Assembly (NCBI RefSeq): GCF_000955955.1
Contig: NZ_JYJG01000122.1
Location: 1 to 55,351, forward strand
Source of the DNA: Lentzea aerocolonigenes
Lineage (GTDB): Bacteria; Actinomycetota; Actinomycetes; Mycobacteriales; Pseudonocardiaceae
Length of the DNA stretch: 55,351 nucleotides
Reading direction: 5' to 3'
Position numbers and translations under genes: made by a program. Under the pieces are notes generated by a model. The model did not search any database. It worked only from the letters and a program-made list of their open reading frames with translations, and was not told the DNA's origin. Of the stretch, positions 42,277 through 51,592 are shown one piece after another. Every line of letters begins with the position of its first letter. Positions within the stretch are counted from its first letter, which is position 1.

Positions 42277-43791
42277 CTACGGGGTCGCGGGTGCCGGCCT
42301 GCGGACCAGCCTGCCCAAGACCAGGTGCAACGAGGTGCCGTTGCGGTACAACCAGGTCTGGGTGAGGCCCAGGGCGAGCAGGACGGACAGCACCAGGAAG
42401 CCGATCCAGAACGTCGCCGGCAGCAGCACGCCTAGCGCGCCGCCGAAGACCCAGGTGAGCTGCAGGATCGTCTCCGAGCGGCCGAACGCCGAGGCGCGCG
42501 ACTGTTCCGGCAGGTCGTCCTGGATCACCGCGTCGAGGCTGATCTTGGCCAGCGACGACGCGGTGGCGCCCAGCAGGCCGACGATCGCGGCGGTGGTCAG
42601 GCCGGGCAGCGCGGCGGCCACGATCGTCGCCACCAGGGCCGTGCCGACGCAGGCGAGCACGACCTCGTCCGGTTTGTCGAAGTGCTGGCGCGCGCCGATC
42701 GCGTTGCCGAGGAAGCTGCCGATGCCCGCCGCACCGGCGATCACGCCCAGGAGCAACAGCTGCTGCACCGGTTCGCCCTCGGTCTGTGCGCGCACCACGA
42801 AGGCAGCGAAGAGCGTCAGGAACCCGGTCAGCATGCGAATGGAACCGTTGCCCCACAACGCGACCACGATGTGCCGGGACACCGGTTGCTTGGCCGGTCG
42901 CGGCCGCAGCGTCGCCGGGACCTCGCCCTCGGTCACCTCGACCCAGGCCGGGATCTTCATGCACAGCCAGGCGTTCACCAGGCACAGCACCGCGGTGAAC
43001 CACAGCGCGCCCGGCGAGCCGAAGACCTTGGCGAACCCGGCCGCGAACGCACCGAACACCGCACCCGCCGCGAGACCGAAGACGGTCATGCGCGCGTTGG
43101 TCTTCGACAGCGTGATCTCCGGCGGCAGCACCCGTGGCGTGATCGCGGACTTGAGCACGGTGAAAGACTTCGACAGGACCATGCTGCCCAGCGCCGCCGG
43201 GTACAGCAGCCAGCTGTCGAACTCCATCGCCATCACGATCGACAGCACCACCCGCACCACGCACGAGGCGGCGAGCGCCAGCCGTCGGCCACGTTGGATC
43301 TTGTCCAGCAGCGGGCCGATCACCGGCGCGATCAACGCGAACGGCGCGACCGTGATCAACAGGTACAGCGCGACCTTGGTCTTGGACTCCGCCGACGCCG
43401 CGGAGAAGAACAGCGTGTTCGCCAGCGCGACGGCCATGGCGGCGTCGGCGGCGTAGTTCATCATCACCGCGTAGGTGACCGACGACATGCCGGACTTCTT
43501 GGCGCCGTCGGCGTGGGCCGCGCGCCGGAACGCCGCGACCGCCTGCTGCGAGATCTGCTTGCTGCGGAACCAGGCGACGCGGGTGACCGTGAGCTTGCGC
43601 GGCGGCTTCGGCGTCGGAGTGGTCTGCTGATCTTCGTTGGGCAGCGGGCGGGTGTTCTGCGGGCGCTTCGGCGGAGGCTGGAACCCGTGTTCGGACGCGG
43701 GTCGGGAACGCTGCCGCGGCTGGTACTCGTCGTCCTGCCACGGGTAGCGCTTCGGAGTCGGCTGGTCACTCCACCCGCGGTCGCCCGTCAC
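42277..43791 (-). CDS. MFS transporter with cytoplasmic N-terminal extension (Rv0876c type)
   Basis: 504 residues. The first about 65 are a hydrophilic Pro/Gln/Arg-rich tail; about 12 membrane helices follow (VTYAVMMNYAADAAMAVALANTLFF, APFALIAPVIGPLLDKIQRGRR). The DKxxRGRR loop is the usual MFS A-motif position. Substrate unknown. GTG 43791 lies 3 bp after the cyclotransferase stop, so it is in the same operon, with the DUF2771 gene 10 bp downstream. Syntenic with an MFS gene next to a DUF2771 gene in mycobacteria. Confidence 0.88.
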   Translation of the reverse strand: MTGDRGWSDQPTPKRYPWQDDEYQPRQRSRPASEHGFQPPPKRPQNTRPLPNEDQQTTPTPKPPRKLTVTRVAWFRSKQISQQAVAAFRRAAHADGAKKSGMSSVTYAVMMNYAADAAMAVALANTLFFSAASAESKTKVALYLLITVAPFALIAPVIGPLLDKIQRGRRLALAASCVVRVVLSIVMAMEFDSWLLYPAALGSMVLSKSFTVLKSAITPRVLPPEITLSKTNARMTVFGLAAGAVFGAFAAGFAKVFGSPGALWFTAVLCLVNAWLCMKIPAWVEVTEGEVPATLRPRPAKQPVSRHIVVALWGNGSIRMLTGFLTLFAAFVVRAQTEGEPVQQLLLLGVIAGAAGIGSFLGNAIGARQHFDKPDEVVLACVGTALVATIVAAALPGLTTAAIVGLLGATASSLAKISLDAVIQDDLPEQSRASAFGRSETILQLTWVFGGALGVLLPATFWIGFLVLSVLLALGLTQTWLYRNGTSLHLVLGRLVRRPAPATP

Positions 43792-43794
43792 ACA

Positions 43795-44550
43795 CTAATC
43801 CTGCCCCATTCCGTTGAACCTCACTCGGAAGATGGTCGGCCAGTTCTTGCCTGTGACCAGGAACTCGTTGGTGCCGGGGATGTGCGCGATCCCGTTCAGC
43901 ACGTCGACGTCCGGATCGGACGGTTTGAGCGAGGACAGGTCGTAGGTGTTGGTGACCTGACCGGTCGCGGGGTCGATGCGGACGATCTCGTCCGTCTTCC
44001 ACACGTTCGACCACACCTTGCCGCCGACGCACTCCAGCTCGTTGAGCTCGGTCAGCGGCTGGCCGTTGCGCGTGACCTGCACACTTCCGGTTTCCTTGAA
44101 CGACTTCGGGTCGCGGAAGGTCAGCTTCGCGCTGCCGTCGCTCATGATCAGGCGCTGGCCGTCGTCGCAGATGCCCCAGCCCTCGCCCTGGTACTCGACG
44201 CGGCGGACCTCGTTCAGCGTCTTGCGGTCGCGTTCGATGGCGACGCCGTTGCGCCAGGTGATCTGCCAGATGGTGTCGCCGACGACGGTGATGCCCTCGC
44301 CGAAGAAGTCCTCCGGAAGATCGACCTTCTTCTGCACATTGCCGCTCGACGGGTCGAGCGCGCGCATCGTCGACTGACCCTCCAGACCCGTGCCCTCGTA
44401 GAGGACCCCGTCGACCAGTTCCAACCCCTGGGTGAACGCCGACGTGTCGTGAGGAATCTTCTGCAGGACTTCTACCTGCGGTTTTGCTTCTTGCTGAGTC
44501 GAGCAGGCGGCCAGAGCCACCGCGAGGACCAGCCAGACGGGTGAGCGCAC
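43795..44550 (-). CDS. Glutaminyl-peptide cyclotransferase, lipoprotein
   Basis: 251 residues. Short signal peptide with lipobox LAAC (Cys16), then the five-bladed propeller of plant/bacterial-type glutamine cyclotransferase (PF05096): PHDTSAFTQGLELVDGVLYEGTGLEGQS, DLPEDFFGEGITVVGDTIWQITWRNG, GWGICDDGQRLIMSDGS, LNELECVGGKVWSNVW, LNGIAHIPGTNEFLVTGKNWP. It converts N-terminal Gln of exported proteins or peptides to pyroglutamate. GTG 44550 gives the best signal peptide; the frame extends to 44598. Confidence 0.9.
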   Translation of the reverse strand: MRSPVWLVLAVALAACSTQQEAKPQVEVLQKIPHDTSAFTQGLELVDGVLYEGTGLEGQSTMRALDPSSGNVQKKVDLPEDFFGEGITVVGDTIWQITWRNGVAIERDRKTLNEVRRVEYQGEGWGICDDGQRLIMSDGSAKLTFRDPKSFKETGSVQVTRNGQPLTELNELECVGGKVWSNVWKTDEIVRIDPATGQVTNTYDLSSLKPSDPDVDVLNGIAHIPGTNEFLVTGKNWPTIFRVRFNGMGQD

Positions 44551-44608
44551 CCCACGGAGGGTGGCACGAGTTTTCGTCCCGGCGAAGACCTGCGGCACAA
44601 TTCACCAC

Positions 44609-45346
44609 GTGACCGCGACTGAGATGCTCCTCGACGCCGTTGATCTCGCCCGCGCCGCCGCCGAGGAAGAGGCGGGTGTGGAACGCGTCGGCGCTCACGT
44701 CGGGGTGCACGGCGAGGACGAGTACTCCGTCACGCACCTGTTCGAGGCCGAGCACGCGGGCTACCGCGGCTGGAACTGGGCCGTGACCGTCGCCCACGCG
44801 GGCGAGGGCTCCCCGGTGTCGGTCAGCGAGGTCGTGCTGCTGCCGGGCCAGGACGCGCTCGTCGCGCCCGAGTGGGTGCCGTGGAGCGAACGGGTCCGCG
44901 CCGGCGACCTCGGCGTTGGCGACCTGATGCCGCCCCGCGAGGACGACCCGCGCCTGATCGAGGCGTACGTGCAGTCCGACGACCCGGCTGTGGAGGAGGT
45001 CGCGCTGGAGATCGGCCTCGGCCGCACGCGCGTCCTGTCCCGCGAGGGCCGCCTCGACGCCGCCGAGCGCTGGGTGTCCTCCGACTTCGGCCCGCGCTCC
45101 GACATGGCCCGCAGCGCCCCCGCGCACTGCGGCACGTGCGGCTTCTACACCCGCGTGGCCGGAGCGTTCGGTGCCGCGTTCGGCGTCTGCGCGAACGAGA
45201 TCGCGCCCGCAGACGGCCACGTCGTCCACGTCGAGTACGGCTGCGGCGCGCACTCGCAGGCCGAGGTCGACATCAGCCCGATGGTCCCGGTCGCCGACCT
45301 GGTCTACGACGACGCACAGCTGGACGTTCTGGACGTCTCGGAGTGA
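44609..45346 (+). CDS. DUF3027 protein
   Basis: 245 residues, soluble, acidic. Conserved DUF3027 features: LDAVDLARAAAEEEAG, HLFEAEHAGYRGWNWAVTVA, VVLLPGQDALVAPEWVPWSERVRAGDLG, SDFGPRSDMARSAPAHCGTCGFYTRVAG, FGVCANE and VEYGCGAHSQ. The cysteine set CxxC...C...C could hold a metal. Function unknown. Its stop overlaps the sacsin-like gene start (GTGA), so the two are translated together. Syntenic with Rv0877. Start GTG 44609; no good ribosome binding site. Confidence 0.88.
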   Translation: MTATEMLLDAVDLARAAAEEEAGVERVGAHVGVHGEDEYSVTHLFEAEHAGYRGWNWAVTVAHAGEGSPVSVSEVVLLPGQDALVAPEWVPWSERVRAGDLGVGDLMPPREDDPRLIEAYVQSDDPAVEEVALEIGLGRTRVLSREGRLDAAERWVSSDFGPRSDMARSAPAHCGTCGFYTRVAGAFGAAFGVCANEIAPADGHVVHVEYGCGAHSQAEVDISPMVPVADLVYDDAQLDVLDVSE

Positions 45347-48117
45347 CCGACCCGTTCGGCACCGAGGCCCTGCGCACCTCGGTCCTTTCCGCGTGGCGTG
45401 GTTCGCCCACCCGGTTCCGCGAAGACGCGAACGCAGAAGAAGACCTCCGTCTCGGTGGCTACCGGGACCGCCTGCTCGTCGAGCTGGCCCAGAACGCGGC
45501 CGACGCGGCGGGTGCCGAGCCGGGTGTGTTGCGGATCACTCTCGTCGACGGCGAGCTGCGTGCCGCCAACACGGGTGCTCCGCTGACCGCTGCCGGCGTC
45601 GCTGCTCTCGCCTCTCTGCGTGCTTCGGCCAAGGAGTCCGGCGTCGGGCAGTTCGGTGTCGGCTTCGCGGCGGTGCTCACCGTGTCGGACGCGCCGCGGG
45701 TGGTTTCTACTTCGGGCGGTGTGGAGTTCTCCGCCGCCCGGACGCGCGCCGAGGTGCCGGAGCTGGCTTCCGAGCGCGGCGGCGACGTGCCGGTGCTGCG
45801 CCTGGTGTGGCCGATTGCCGAGTCGGTTCCCGACGGCTTCGCGACCGAGGTGCGGTTGCCGCTGAAGGTCGACCTGTCGCTGGACGACCTGGCCGCCGAG
45901 GTGCCGGACCTGCTGCTGGCGTTGCCCGGTCTGCGCCGCATCGAGGTCGGCTCGCAGTCGTGGGAACGTTTCGTCACCGCCGACGGCGTCGTCACGATCG
46001 GCTCGACCCGGTGGCTGGTGGAGCAGCAGTCAGGAGAGCTCGCCGCCGAGTTCGTCCAGGGGGTCGAACACCGTCCTGAGTGGACGGTCACGTGGGCCTA
46101 CCCGCTCGACTCGGAGCTCGGCGAGGACGTGCTGCACGCGCCGACGCCGACCGACGAGCGCCTGTCGTTGCCGGCTCGGCTGATCGCGACCTTGCCGGTC
46201 GAGCCGTCGCGTCGGCGGATCCTGCCCGGCCCGGCGGCGTGGTCGGTGCTGGACGCTGCTGCTGCTTCGTACCCGGCTCTGGTCGCTCGGGTGCCTGCTG
46301 TCGAGCGGACCGCTCTGGTGCCGCTGCCCGGTTTCCCGCTGTCCGAAGTGGACGATCGGCTGCGCACCGCGGTGATTCGTTCGCTGCGGGCTGCTTCCTG
46401 GCTGCCGCTGGCCTCCGGTGAGTGGATCTCGCCTGCCCGGGCTCGGGTGCTGGACGTGGGGTCCGAGGAGCTCGTCGAGCTGGTCGAGGACGCGCTGCCC
46501 GGGCTGCTGGACGCCGAGCTGTCCGCGCCGGTGCACGCGAAGGCCTTGGCCGCGTTGGAGGTTCCGCGGGTTTCGACTGCCGAGGTCGTGGCCGCGCTGG
46601 CCGGTGTTTCCGGCGATCCGGGGTGGTGGCGCGACGTTTACGCGGCCTTCGCGCCACTGGCCGAGGTCGATCCGGACGTTCGCGAGGCTCTGCAGTCGTT
46701 GCCGGTGCCGTTGGCCGATGGGCGGACGGTCACCGGGCCTCGTACGACTTTGATCGCCGACGAGCCGCTGCCAGGGCTGCGGGTCGTGCATCCCGATGCG
46801 GTGCACCCGTTGCTGGTTCGGCTCGGGGCGGTCGAGGCGGGGGCTTCGGAGCTCCTCGCCGATCCTTCGCTGCGCGAGAACGTGGCTCGGTCGGTGGAGG
46901 ACGCCGAGGCGGGGCTCGACGGCGAAGATCTGATCGAGACCGTGCTGCGGCTGGTCGATCGAGCAGCGTTGCGTGCGGGCGAAGAACCGTGGCTGGGTGC
47001 CCTGGCCCTGCCTGATGGTGCTGGCGAGTGGCACCGGGCCGACGAGCTGTTGATGCCGGACTCACCGCTCGTCGGAGTGGTCGAGGCGGACGCGTTTCCG
47101 TTGCTGTCCAAGGAGATCGCTGAGGCGTACCCGCGGTCCGCGCTGGTCGCGATCGGGGTGGTCGACGGGTTCTCGCTGGTGGTCGACGACGAGCCCGCCG
47201 GGCCTGATCACGATCTGCCGGACGAGTCCGCGTGGTGGTCTTCGATGCCGGACGAGCCTCGTCGAGTGGTGGCCGTCCGCGACCTGGATCTGGTCGCCGA
47301 CTGGCCGGCGGCGTTGCGGCTGCTGGCGTCGGATCCCGTTACCTGGCGGGCTGTTGCCGAACCCGACGGGTACACCGGGTGGTGGATCGCTCGGCACGCT
47401 TCGCTTGCCGGGAAGGCGCCGCGCGAGTACCGGCTGGCTGAGGCAGCGTTGCTGGACGGGCTTTTCGACGCCGTGCCGGATCTCGAGCTGCCCGAACACG
47501 TGTTGCGTGCTGCCGGCGTCCGGTCCCGGTTGGAGATCTGGGACGACGATGATGCCGAGTTCGTCCTGGAGCGGCTCGGGGACGCGGATCGCGCCATCGC
47601 GGATGCCGTTGTGCTGCGGGCGCATGCGGCGTTGCCTGAGGGGGACTTCGCGCCGCCTGAGCGGGTTCGGGTGTTGTCCGGCGAGGTAGTGGCCGCGGAC
47701 GACGTCGTGGTGCTTGATCACCCGTGGTTGCTCGGCGTGGTGCCGGCTTCTCGGGTGTTGCTGGCTGACGGGTCCGAGGAGCTGGCGGACCTGTTGGACC
47801 TGGCGTTGGCTTCCGAGGAGTTCGACGGGTCGCCGGACCACGTAGGTGAAGTGGTGCAGTGGCAGGACCTGGCTGCTGTTCGAATGGCTTGTGAGCTGCT
47901 CGAGGTGGCGTTGCCCGACGGGGTCGTCGTCGTGCACGAGCAGCTCGTGGTGGACGGGCAGCGGGTCGAGTGGTGGATGGCCGACGGGGTGCCGCATGCC
48001 GCGGACACGCCTGAGGGGCTCGCGCGGGCGTTGGCCTGGGTGGCGCAGCGGTGGGAGGACCGGCACACGTTCGCCGCGCTGATCACCGATCCGACGGCTG
48101 CAACTCTGCTGGGCTGA
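45343..48117 (+). CDS. Sacsin N-terminal ATPase-like (GHKL) protein
   Basis: 924 residues. The N-terminal GHKL/HSP90-like ATPase (about 20-230) has GGYRDRLLVELAQNAADAA (N-box, metal-binding Asn), LRAANTGAPLTAAGVAALASLRAS (G1 region) and GVGQFGVGFAAVLTVSD (G2 loop), followed by EVRLPLK. The remaining about 690 residues form a long alpha/beta region without a recognised domain. It is presumably an ATP-driven chaperone or remodelling protein; sacsin-like ATPases accompany quality-control or defence functions elsewhere. Codon use shifts toward gct/gtt in the second half. Coupled to DUF3027; the 3' end overlaps the convergent MFS gene by 35 bp. Confidence 0.88.
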   Translation: MTDPFGTEALRTSVLSAWRGSPTRFREDANAEEDLRLGGYRDRLLVELAQNAADAAGAEPGVLRITLVDGELRAANTGAPLTAAGVAALASLRASAKESGVGQFGVGFAAVLTVSDAPRVVSTSGGVEFSAARTRAEVPELASERGGDVPVLRLVWPIAESVPDGFATEVRLPLKVDLSLDDLAAEVPDLLLALPGLRRIEVGSQSWERFVTADGVVTIGSTRWLVEQQSGELAAEFVQGVEHRPEWTVTWAYPLDSELGEDVLHAPTPTDERLSLPARLIATLPVEPSRRRILPGPAAWSVLDAAAASYPALVARVPAVERTALVPLPGFPLSEVDDRLRTAVIRSLRAASWLPLASGEWISPARARVLDVGSEELVELVEDALPGLLDAELSAPVHAKALAALEVPRVSTAEVVAALAGVSGDPGWWRDVYAAFAPLAEVDPDVREALQSLPVPLADGRTVTGPRTTLIADEPLPGLRVVHPDAVHPLLVRLGAVEAGASELLADPSLRENVARSVEDAEAGLDGEDLIETVLRLVDRAALRAGEEPWLGALALPDGAGEWHRADELLMPDSPLVGVVEADAFPLLSKEIAEAYPRSALVAIGVVDGFSLVVDDEPAGPDHDLPDESAWWSSMPDEPRRVVAVRDLDLVADWPAALRLLASDPVTWRAVAEPDGYTGWWIARHASLAGKAPREYRLAEAALLDGLFDAVPDLELPEHVLRAAGVRSRLEIWDDDDAEFVLERLGDADRAIADAVVLRAHAALPEGDFAPPERVRVLSGEVVAADDVVVLDHPWLLGVVPASRVLLADGSEELADLLDLALASEEFDGSPDHVGEVVQWQDLAAVRMACELLEVALPDGVVVVHEQLVVDGQRVEWWMADGVPHAADTPEGLARALAWVAQRWEDRHTFAALITDPTAATLLG

Positions 48118-49399
48118 CCGGCTCTTCCGCTCGCTGCCTGCGCAGGCGGGGCTTCGCGATGTCGCCCCGCCGCACCAGGATGACCCACGCGGTGATGGTG
48201 ACCAGCATCGAGACCGCGCCGCCCACGATGATCGGCGCGCGGCCGTTGATCTCGCCCAGCCAGCCCATCAGCGGGCCGCCCACCGGGTTGCCGCCCAGGA
48301 ACACGAGCATGTAGATGCCCATCACCCGGCCGCGCATCTCGGGTTCGACGGCCAGCTGGATGGTGGCGTTCGCGGTGGTGTTGAAGGTCATCATCGCGAT
48401 GCCCACCGGGATCATCATCAGGCCGGTCAGGAGCATCGTCGGCATCATGCCCGACACGATTTCCAGCAGGCCGAAGACGACGCCCGCGCCGATGAAGACC
48501 GTCAGGCGAGGGGTCTTGCGGCGGGCTGCCCACGTTGCGCCCGCGAACGTGCCGACTGCGATGAGTGTGGAGAGAAGCCCGTAGGCGTCGGCGTCGCCCC
48601 CGAAGACGTTGCGGGCCATGATCGCGAGGGTCATGTAGAAGTTCATGCCGAAGGTCGCGATGAAGAAGACCAGGAGCATGACCGTGAGCAGGTCTGGGCG
48701 GTGCTTCACGTACCTCAGCCCGGAGAGGAGTTGGCCCTTCTCTCGTGGCACGGGGGCGGCGCGTAACAACTGGGAAGTGCGCATCAGGTAGACGCCCAGG
48801 ACGACGCCCACGAAGCTGATGGCGTTGGCCAGGAAGACCCAGCCGGTGCCGATGGCGACGATCGTGACGCCGGCGATGGCCGGTCCGACGATGCGGGCCA
48901 GGTTGAACATCATCGAGTTGATGGCGACGGCGTTGGTCAACGAGTCGCGGCCGACCATCTCGACGACGAACGACTGGCGCACCGGGGTTTCCACGGCGGA
49001 GAAGCATCCGAGCAGGAAGCAGAGCACGTAGACGTGCCAGAGGTGCACCACGCCGGTGACGTCGAGCAAACCGAGAGCCAGCGCGCAGATGCCCAGCGCG
49101 GATTCGAGCCAGAGCAGGAGCTTGCGCTTGTCCATGCGGTCGGCGAGCACGCCGCCCCACATGGAGAGCAGCAGAACAGGCAAGAACTGCAACGACGCCG
49201 CGAAACCCAGCGCGACCGGAGAGCCGTTGGTGAGCTCGAGGACCAGCCAGTCCTGGGCCACCCGCTGCATCCAGACGCCGACCAGCGAGATGATCTGGCC
49301 AGAGGCGTAGAGGCGGTAGTTGTATATGCCTAACGATCCGAACATGCCGGTACGACGAGGTGGCGAACTGTCTGCTCCACCACCCGCGTAACCTGCCAC
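48083..49399 (-). CDS. MFS transporter, EntS-like
   Basis: 438 residues, about 12 membrane helices: LGIYNYRLYASGQIISLVGVWMQRVAQDWLVLELT, LPVLLLSMWGGVLADRMDKRKLLLW (A-motif), VETPVRQSFVVEMVGRDSLTNAVAINSMMFNLARIVGPAIAG. This is the DHA3/EntS subgroup that exports siderophores, macrolides and other drugs. GTG 49399 lies 4 bp after the MarR stop, so MarR probably represses it from the same transcript. Confidence 0.9.
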   Translation of the reverse strand: MAGYAGGGADSSPPRRTGMFGSLGIYNYRLYASGQIISLVGVWMQRVAQDWLVLELTNGSPVALGFAASLQFLPVLLLSMWGGVLADRMDKRKLLLWLESALGICALALGLLDVTGVVHLWHVYVLCFLLGCFSAVETPVRQSFVVEMVGRDSLTNAVAINSMMFNLARIVGPAIAGVTIVAIGTGWVFLANAISFVGVVLGVYLMRTSQLLRAAPVPREKGQLLSGLRYVKHRPDLLTVMLLVFFIATFGMNFYMTLAIMARNVFGGDADAYGLLSTLIAVGTFAGATWAARRKTPRLTVFIGAGVVFGLLEIVSGMMPTMLLTGLMMIPVGIAMMTFNTTANATIQLAVEPEMRGRVMGIYMLVFLGGNPVGGPLMGWLGEINGRAPIIVGGAVSMLVTITAWVILVRRGDIAKPRLRRQRAEEPVSPAELQPSDR

Positions 49400-49403
49400 G
49401 TCC

Positions 49404-49829
49404 TTACTGCCCCGCCATCCTGTCGATGATCTCGGCGGCCTCGGAGAGCAGGGCCCGTTCGTCGGGCTCCAGTTCCGCCAGCCGCTTGTCCAGCCACGCC
49501 TCGCGCGCGGTGATCTCGTCTTCCAGGTACGACAAGCCTTCGCCGGTCAGCTCGACGATGGCTTGACGGCCGTCGGTGGGGTGCGGGCTGCGCGTCGCGA
49601 AGCCGAACTCCTCCAGCGCTGCGATCACGCGCGTCATCGACGGCGGTTGCACGCCTTCCTTGGCCGCCAGTTCGCCTGGGGTCAGTGGTCCGCACTTGTG
49701 GAGTGTGGACAGAGCGGACACCTGCGTCAGCGACACCGACGAGTTGGTGCGCTGGGCCCGCAGGCGACGGTTGAGGCGGACCACGGCAAGCCTGAGCTTG
49801 CTCGACAGTCCGTGCTGTTCGGTCGCCAC
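49404..49829 (-). CDS. MarR-family regulator of MFS exporter
   Basis: 141 residues. Winged helix (about 30-100): LTQVSALSTLHKCGPLTPGELAAKEGVQPPSMTRVIAALEEFGFATRSPHPTDGRQAIVELT with the DGR wing. GTG 49829 is chosen over 49847 because TATGCT lies exactly 6 bp before it, the leaderless arrangement. First gene of a MarR-MFS operon, probably autoregulated and derepressed by the exported compound. Confidence 0.88.
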   Translation of the reverse strand: MATEQHGLSSKLRLAVVRLNRRLRAQRTNSSVSLTQVSALSTLHKCGPLTPGELAAKEGVQPPSMTRVIAALEEFGFATRSPHPTDGRQAIVELTGEGLSYLEDEITAREAWLDKRLAELEPDERALLSEAAEIIDRMAGQ

Positions 49830-49835
49830 GTAGTT

Positions 49836-49841
49836 AGCATA
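49836..49841 (-). promoter_or_regulatory. -10 element of MarR gene, leaderless type
   Basis: TATGCT on the minus strand, 6 bp before GTG 49829. Confidence 0.5.
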
Positions 49842-49869
49842 CCTCACGAAATAGTTTCCTGCCGAAAGG

Positions 49870-51303
49870 TCAGTTGAGCAGGCCCTGGATGGGGCCCAGG
49901 GCGAAGTAGATGACGAACGCGGCGGCCACGACCCACATGAGCGGGTGGATGCCCCTTGCTTTGCCGGTCATGGTCCTGAGCAGCACGTAGCTGACGAAGC
50001 CCGCGCCGATGCCGTTCGCGATGGAGTAGGTGAACGGCATGACGACGATGGTGAGGAACGCGGGCAGCGCGATGGTGAAGTCGGCGAAGTCGATCTCGCG
50101 GATCTGCATCATCATCAGCGCGCCGACGATCACGAGCGCGGGGGCGGCTGCTTCGATGGGCACGATCTCGTAGAGCGGCGTGAAGAACATCGCGAGCAGG
50201 AACAACACGCCTGTGACGACGTTCGCGAGACCGGTGCGGGCGCCCTCGGCGATGCCGGACGCCGACTCGATGTAGACGGTGTTCGACGAGCTGGACGCGG
50301 CACCACCGGCCACGGCGCCGAGGCCGTCGACGAACAGGGCCTTGCTGACGTTGGGGAGCTGGCCGTCCTTGTCGATCAGGTCGGCCTCCTTGCCCAGGCC
50401 GGTCATCGTGCCGACGGTGTCGAAGAAGTCGGTGAGGACGAGCGTGAAGACGATCAACGCGGCGGCCAGCGCCGGGAGCCTGGTCCACGCGCCGAACGAC
50501 ACGTCGCCGAGCAGGCTCAGGTCCGGCACGCCGAACACCTTGTCCGGCAGGGCGGGGTAGCCGAGGTTCCAGCCCTTGGCGTTGGTGCCCGCGGACGGAC
50601 CGGCCTTGACGATCGCTTCCAGGATGATCGCGAAGATCGCGGTGCTGACGATGCCGATGAGGATCGCGCCCTTGATCTTGCGTGCGAACAGCACACCGGT
50701 GACCACGAGTCCGACCACGAACACGAGCGTCGGCCAGCTGGCGATCGAGCCGTTGATGCCGAGGCCGACCGGAACGGTGGTGTTGGCGGCGTCGGGGAGG
50801 CGGCGCACGAAACCGGCGTCGACCAGGCCGATGAACGTGATGAACAGGCCGATGCCGACCGCGATGGCGGCTTTCAGCTCGTTCGGCACGGCGTTGAACA
50901 CCGCGGTCCGCACGCCCGTGAGCACCAGGATCAGCACGACCAGGCCGTTGACGAGGATCAGGCCCATCGCCTCGGGCCAGCTGACTTTCGCGGCCACCGA
51001 GACGGCGACGAACGAGTTGATGCCGAGGCCCGTCGCCAGCGCGAACGGGTAGTTGGCGATCAGTCCGAAGAGGATGGTCATCACGCCGGCGACCAGCGCC
51101 GTCACCGCCGCGACCTGACCCACCGGGAGGATGTTGCCCAGCACGTCGGGGTGCGCGCCGGGCCCCGTCGGCGCGAAGCTGCCGATGATCAGCGGGTTCA
51201 GCACCACGATGTAGGCCATCGTGAAGAAGGTCACGACGCCGCCGCGCAGTTCGCGCGCCACGGTCGACCCGCGCTCGGAAATCTTGAAGAACCCGTCCAG
51301 CAT
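49870..51303 (-). CDS. NCS2-family purine permease (AzgA/PbuG type)
   Basis: 477 residues, 12-14 membrane helices. ELRGGVVTFFTMAYIVVLNPLII, YPFALATGLGINSFVA, FFDTVGTMTGLGKEADLID and VDGLGAVAGGAASSSSNTVYIESASGIAEGARTGLANVVTG are signatures of the AzgA-like guanine/hypoxanthine branch. It imports purine bases with protons. ATG 51303 is preceded by AGGAG on the minus strand. The divergent DUF2530 gene starts only 16 bp away, so each promoter must lie inside the other gene. Confidence 0.93.
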   Translation of the reverse strand: MLDGFFKISERGSTVARELRGGVVTFFTMAYIVVLNPLIIGSFAPTGPGAHPDVLGNILPVGQVAAVTALVAGVMTILFGLIANYPFALATGLGINSFVAVSVAAKVSWPEAMGLILVNGLVVLILVLTGVRTAVFNAVPNELKAAIAVGIGLFITFIGLVDAGFVRRLPDAANTTVPVGLGINGSIASWPTLVFVVGLVVTGVLFARKIKGAILIGIVSTAIFAIILEAIVKAGPSAGTNAKGWNLGYPALPDKVFGVPDLSLLGDVSFGAWTRLPALAAALIVFTLVLTDFFDTVGTMTGLGKEADLIDKDGQLPNVSKALFVDGLGAVAGGAASSSSNTVYIESASGIAEGARTGLANVVTGVLFLLAMFFTPLYEIVPIEAAAPALVIVGALMMMQIREIDFADFTIALPAFLTIVVMPFTYSIANGIGAGFVSYVLLRTMTGKARGIHPLMWVVAAAFVIYFALGPIQGLLN

Positions 51304-51319
51304 CTGGTCTCCTAACGAT

Positions 51320-51583
51320 GTGTCCGAACGCGACTCCGCCCCGCACCCGCCGCCGTTGCCGCACCGGCTGGCCGACCCAGTGCCGGTCGTGCTGGGTGGA
51401 ACCGCGCTGTGGTTCCTCGGTTTCCTCGTGGTGCTCCTGCTCGACCGCTCGAACAGCACGCTGCTCTGGACGACCCTGTCCGGCGGTCTGCTCGGGATCA
51501 TCGGGTACGGAGTGTTCTACTGGCAACGCCGGGCGGCGAGGCGAGGGTCACGAACTGCGCAACAGGGCCTCGACGACGTCTAG
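51320..51583 (+). CDS. DUF2530 small membrane protein
   Basis: 87 residues: a Pro-rich start (SAPHPPPLPHRLADPVPVV), two membrane helices (about 22-42 and 50-68), and a basic cytoplasmic tail. DUF2530 proteins are actinobacterial and of unknown function; one lies close to the equivalent region in mycobacteria (Rv0879c). GTG 51320 gives the normal length; the long upstream frame is antisense to the permease gene. Confidence 0.85.
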   Translation: MSERDSAPHPPPLPHRLADPVPVVLGGTALWFLGFLVVLLLDRSNSTLLWTTLSGGLLGIIGYGVFYWQRRAARRGSRTAQQGLDDV

Positions 51584-51592
51584 CGGATCGCG

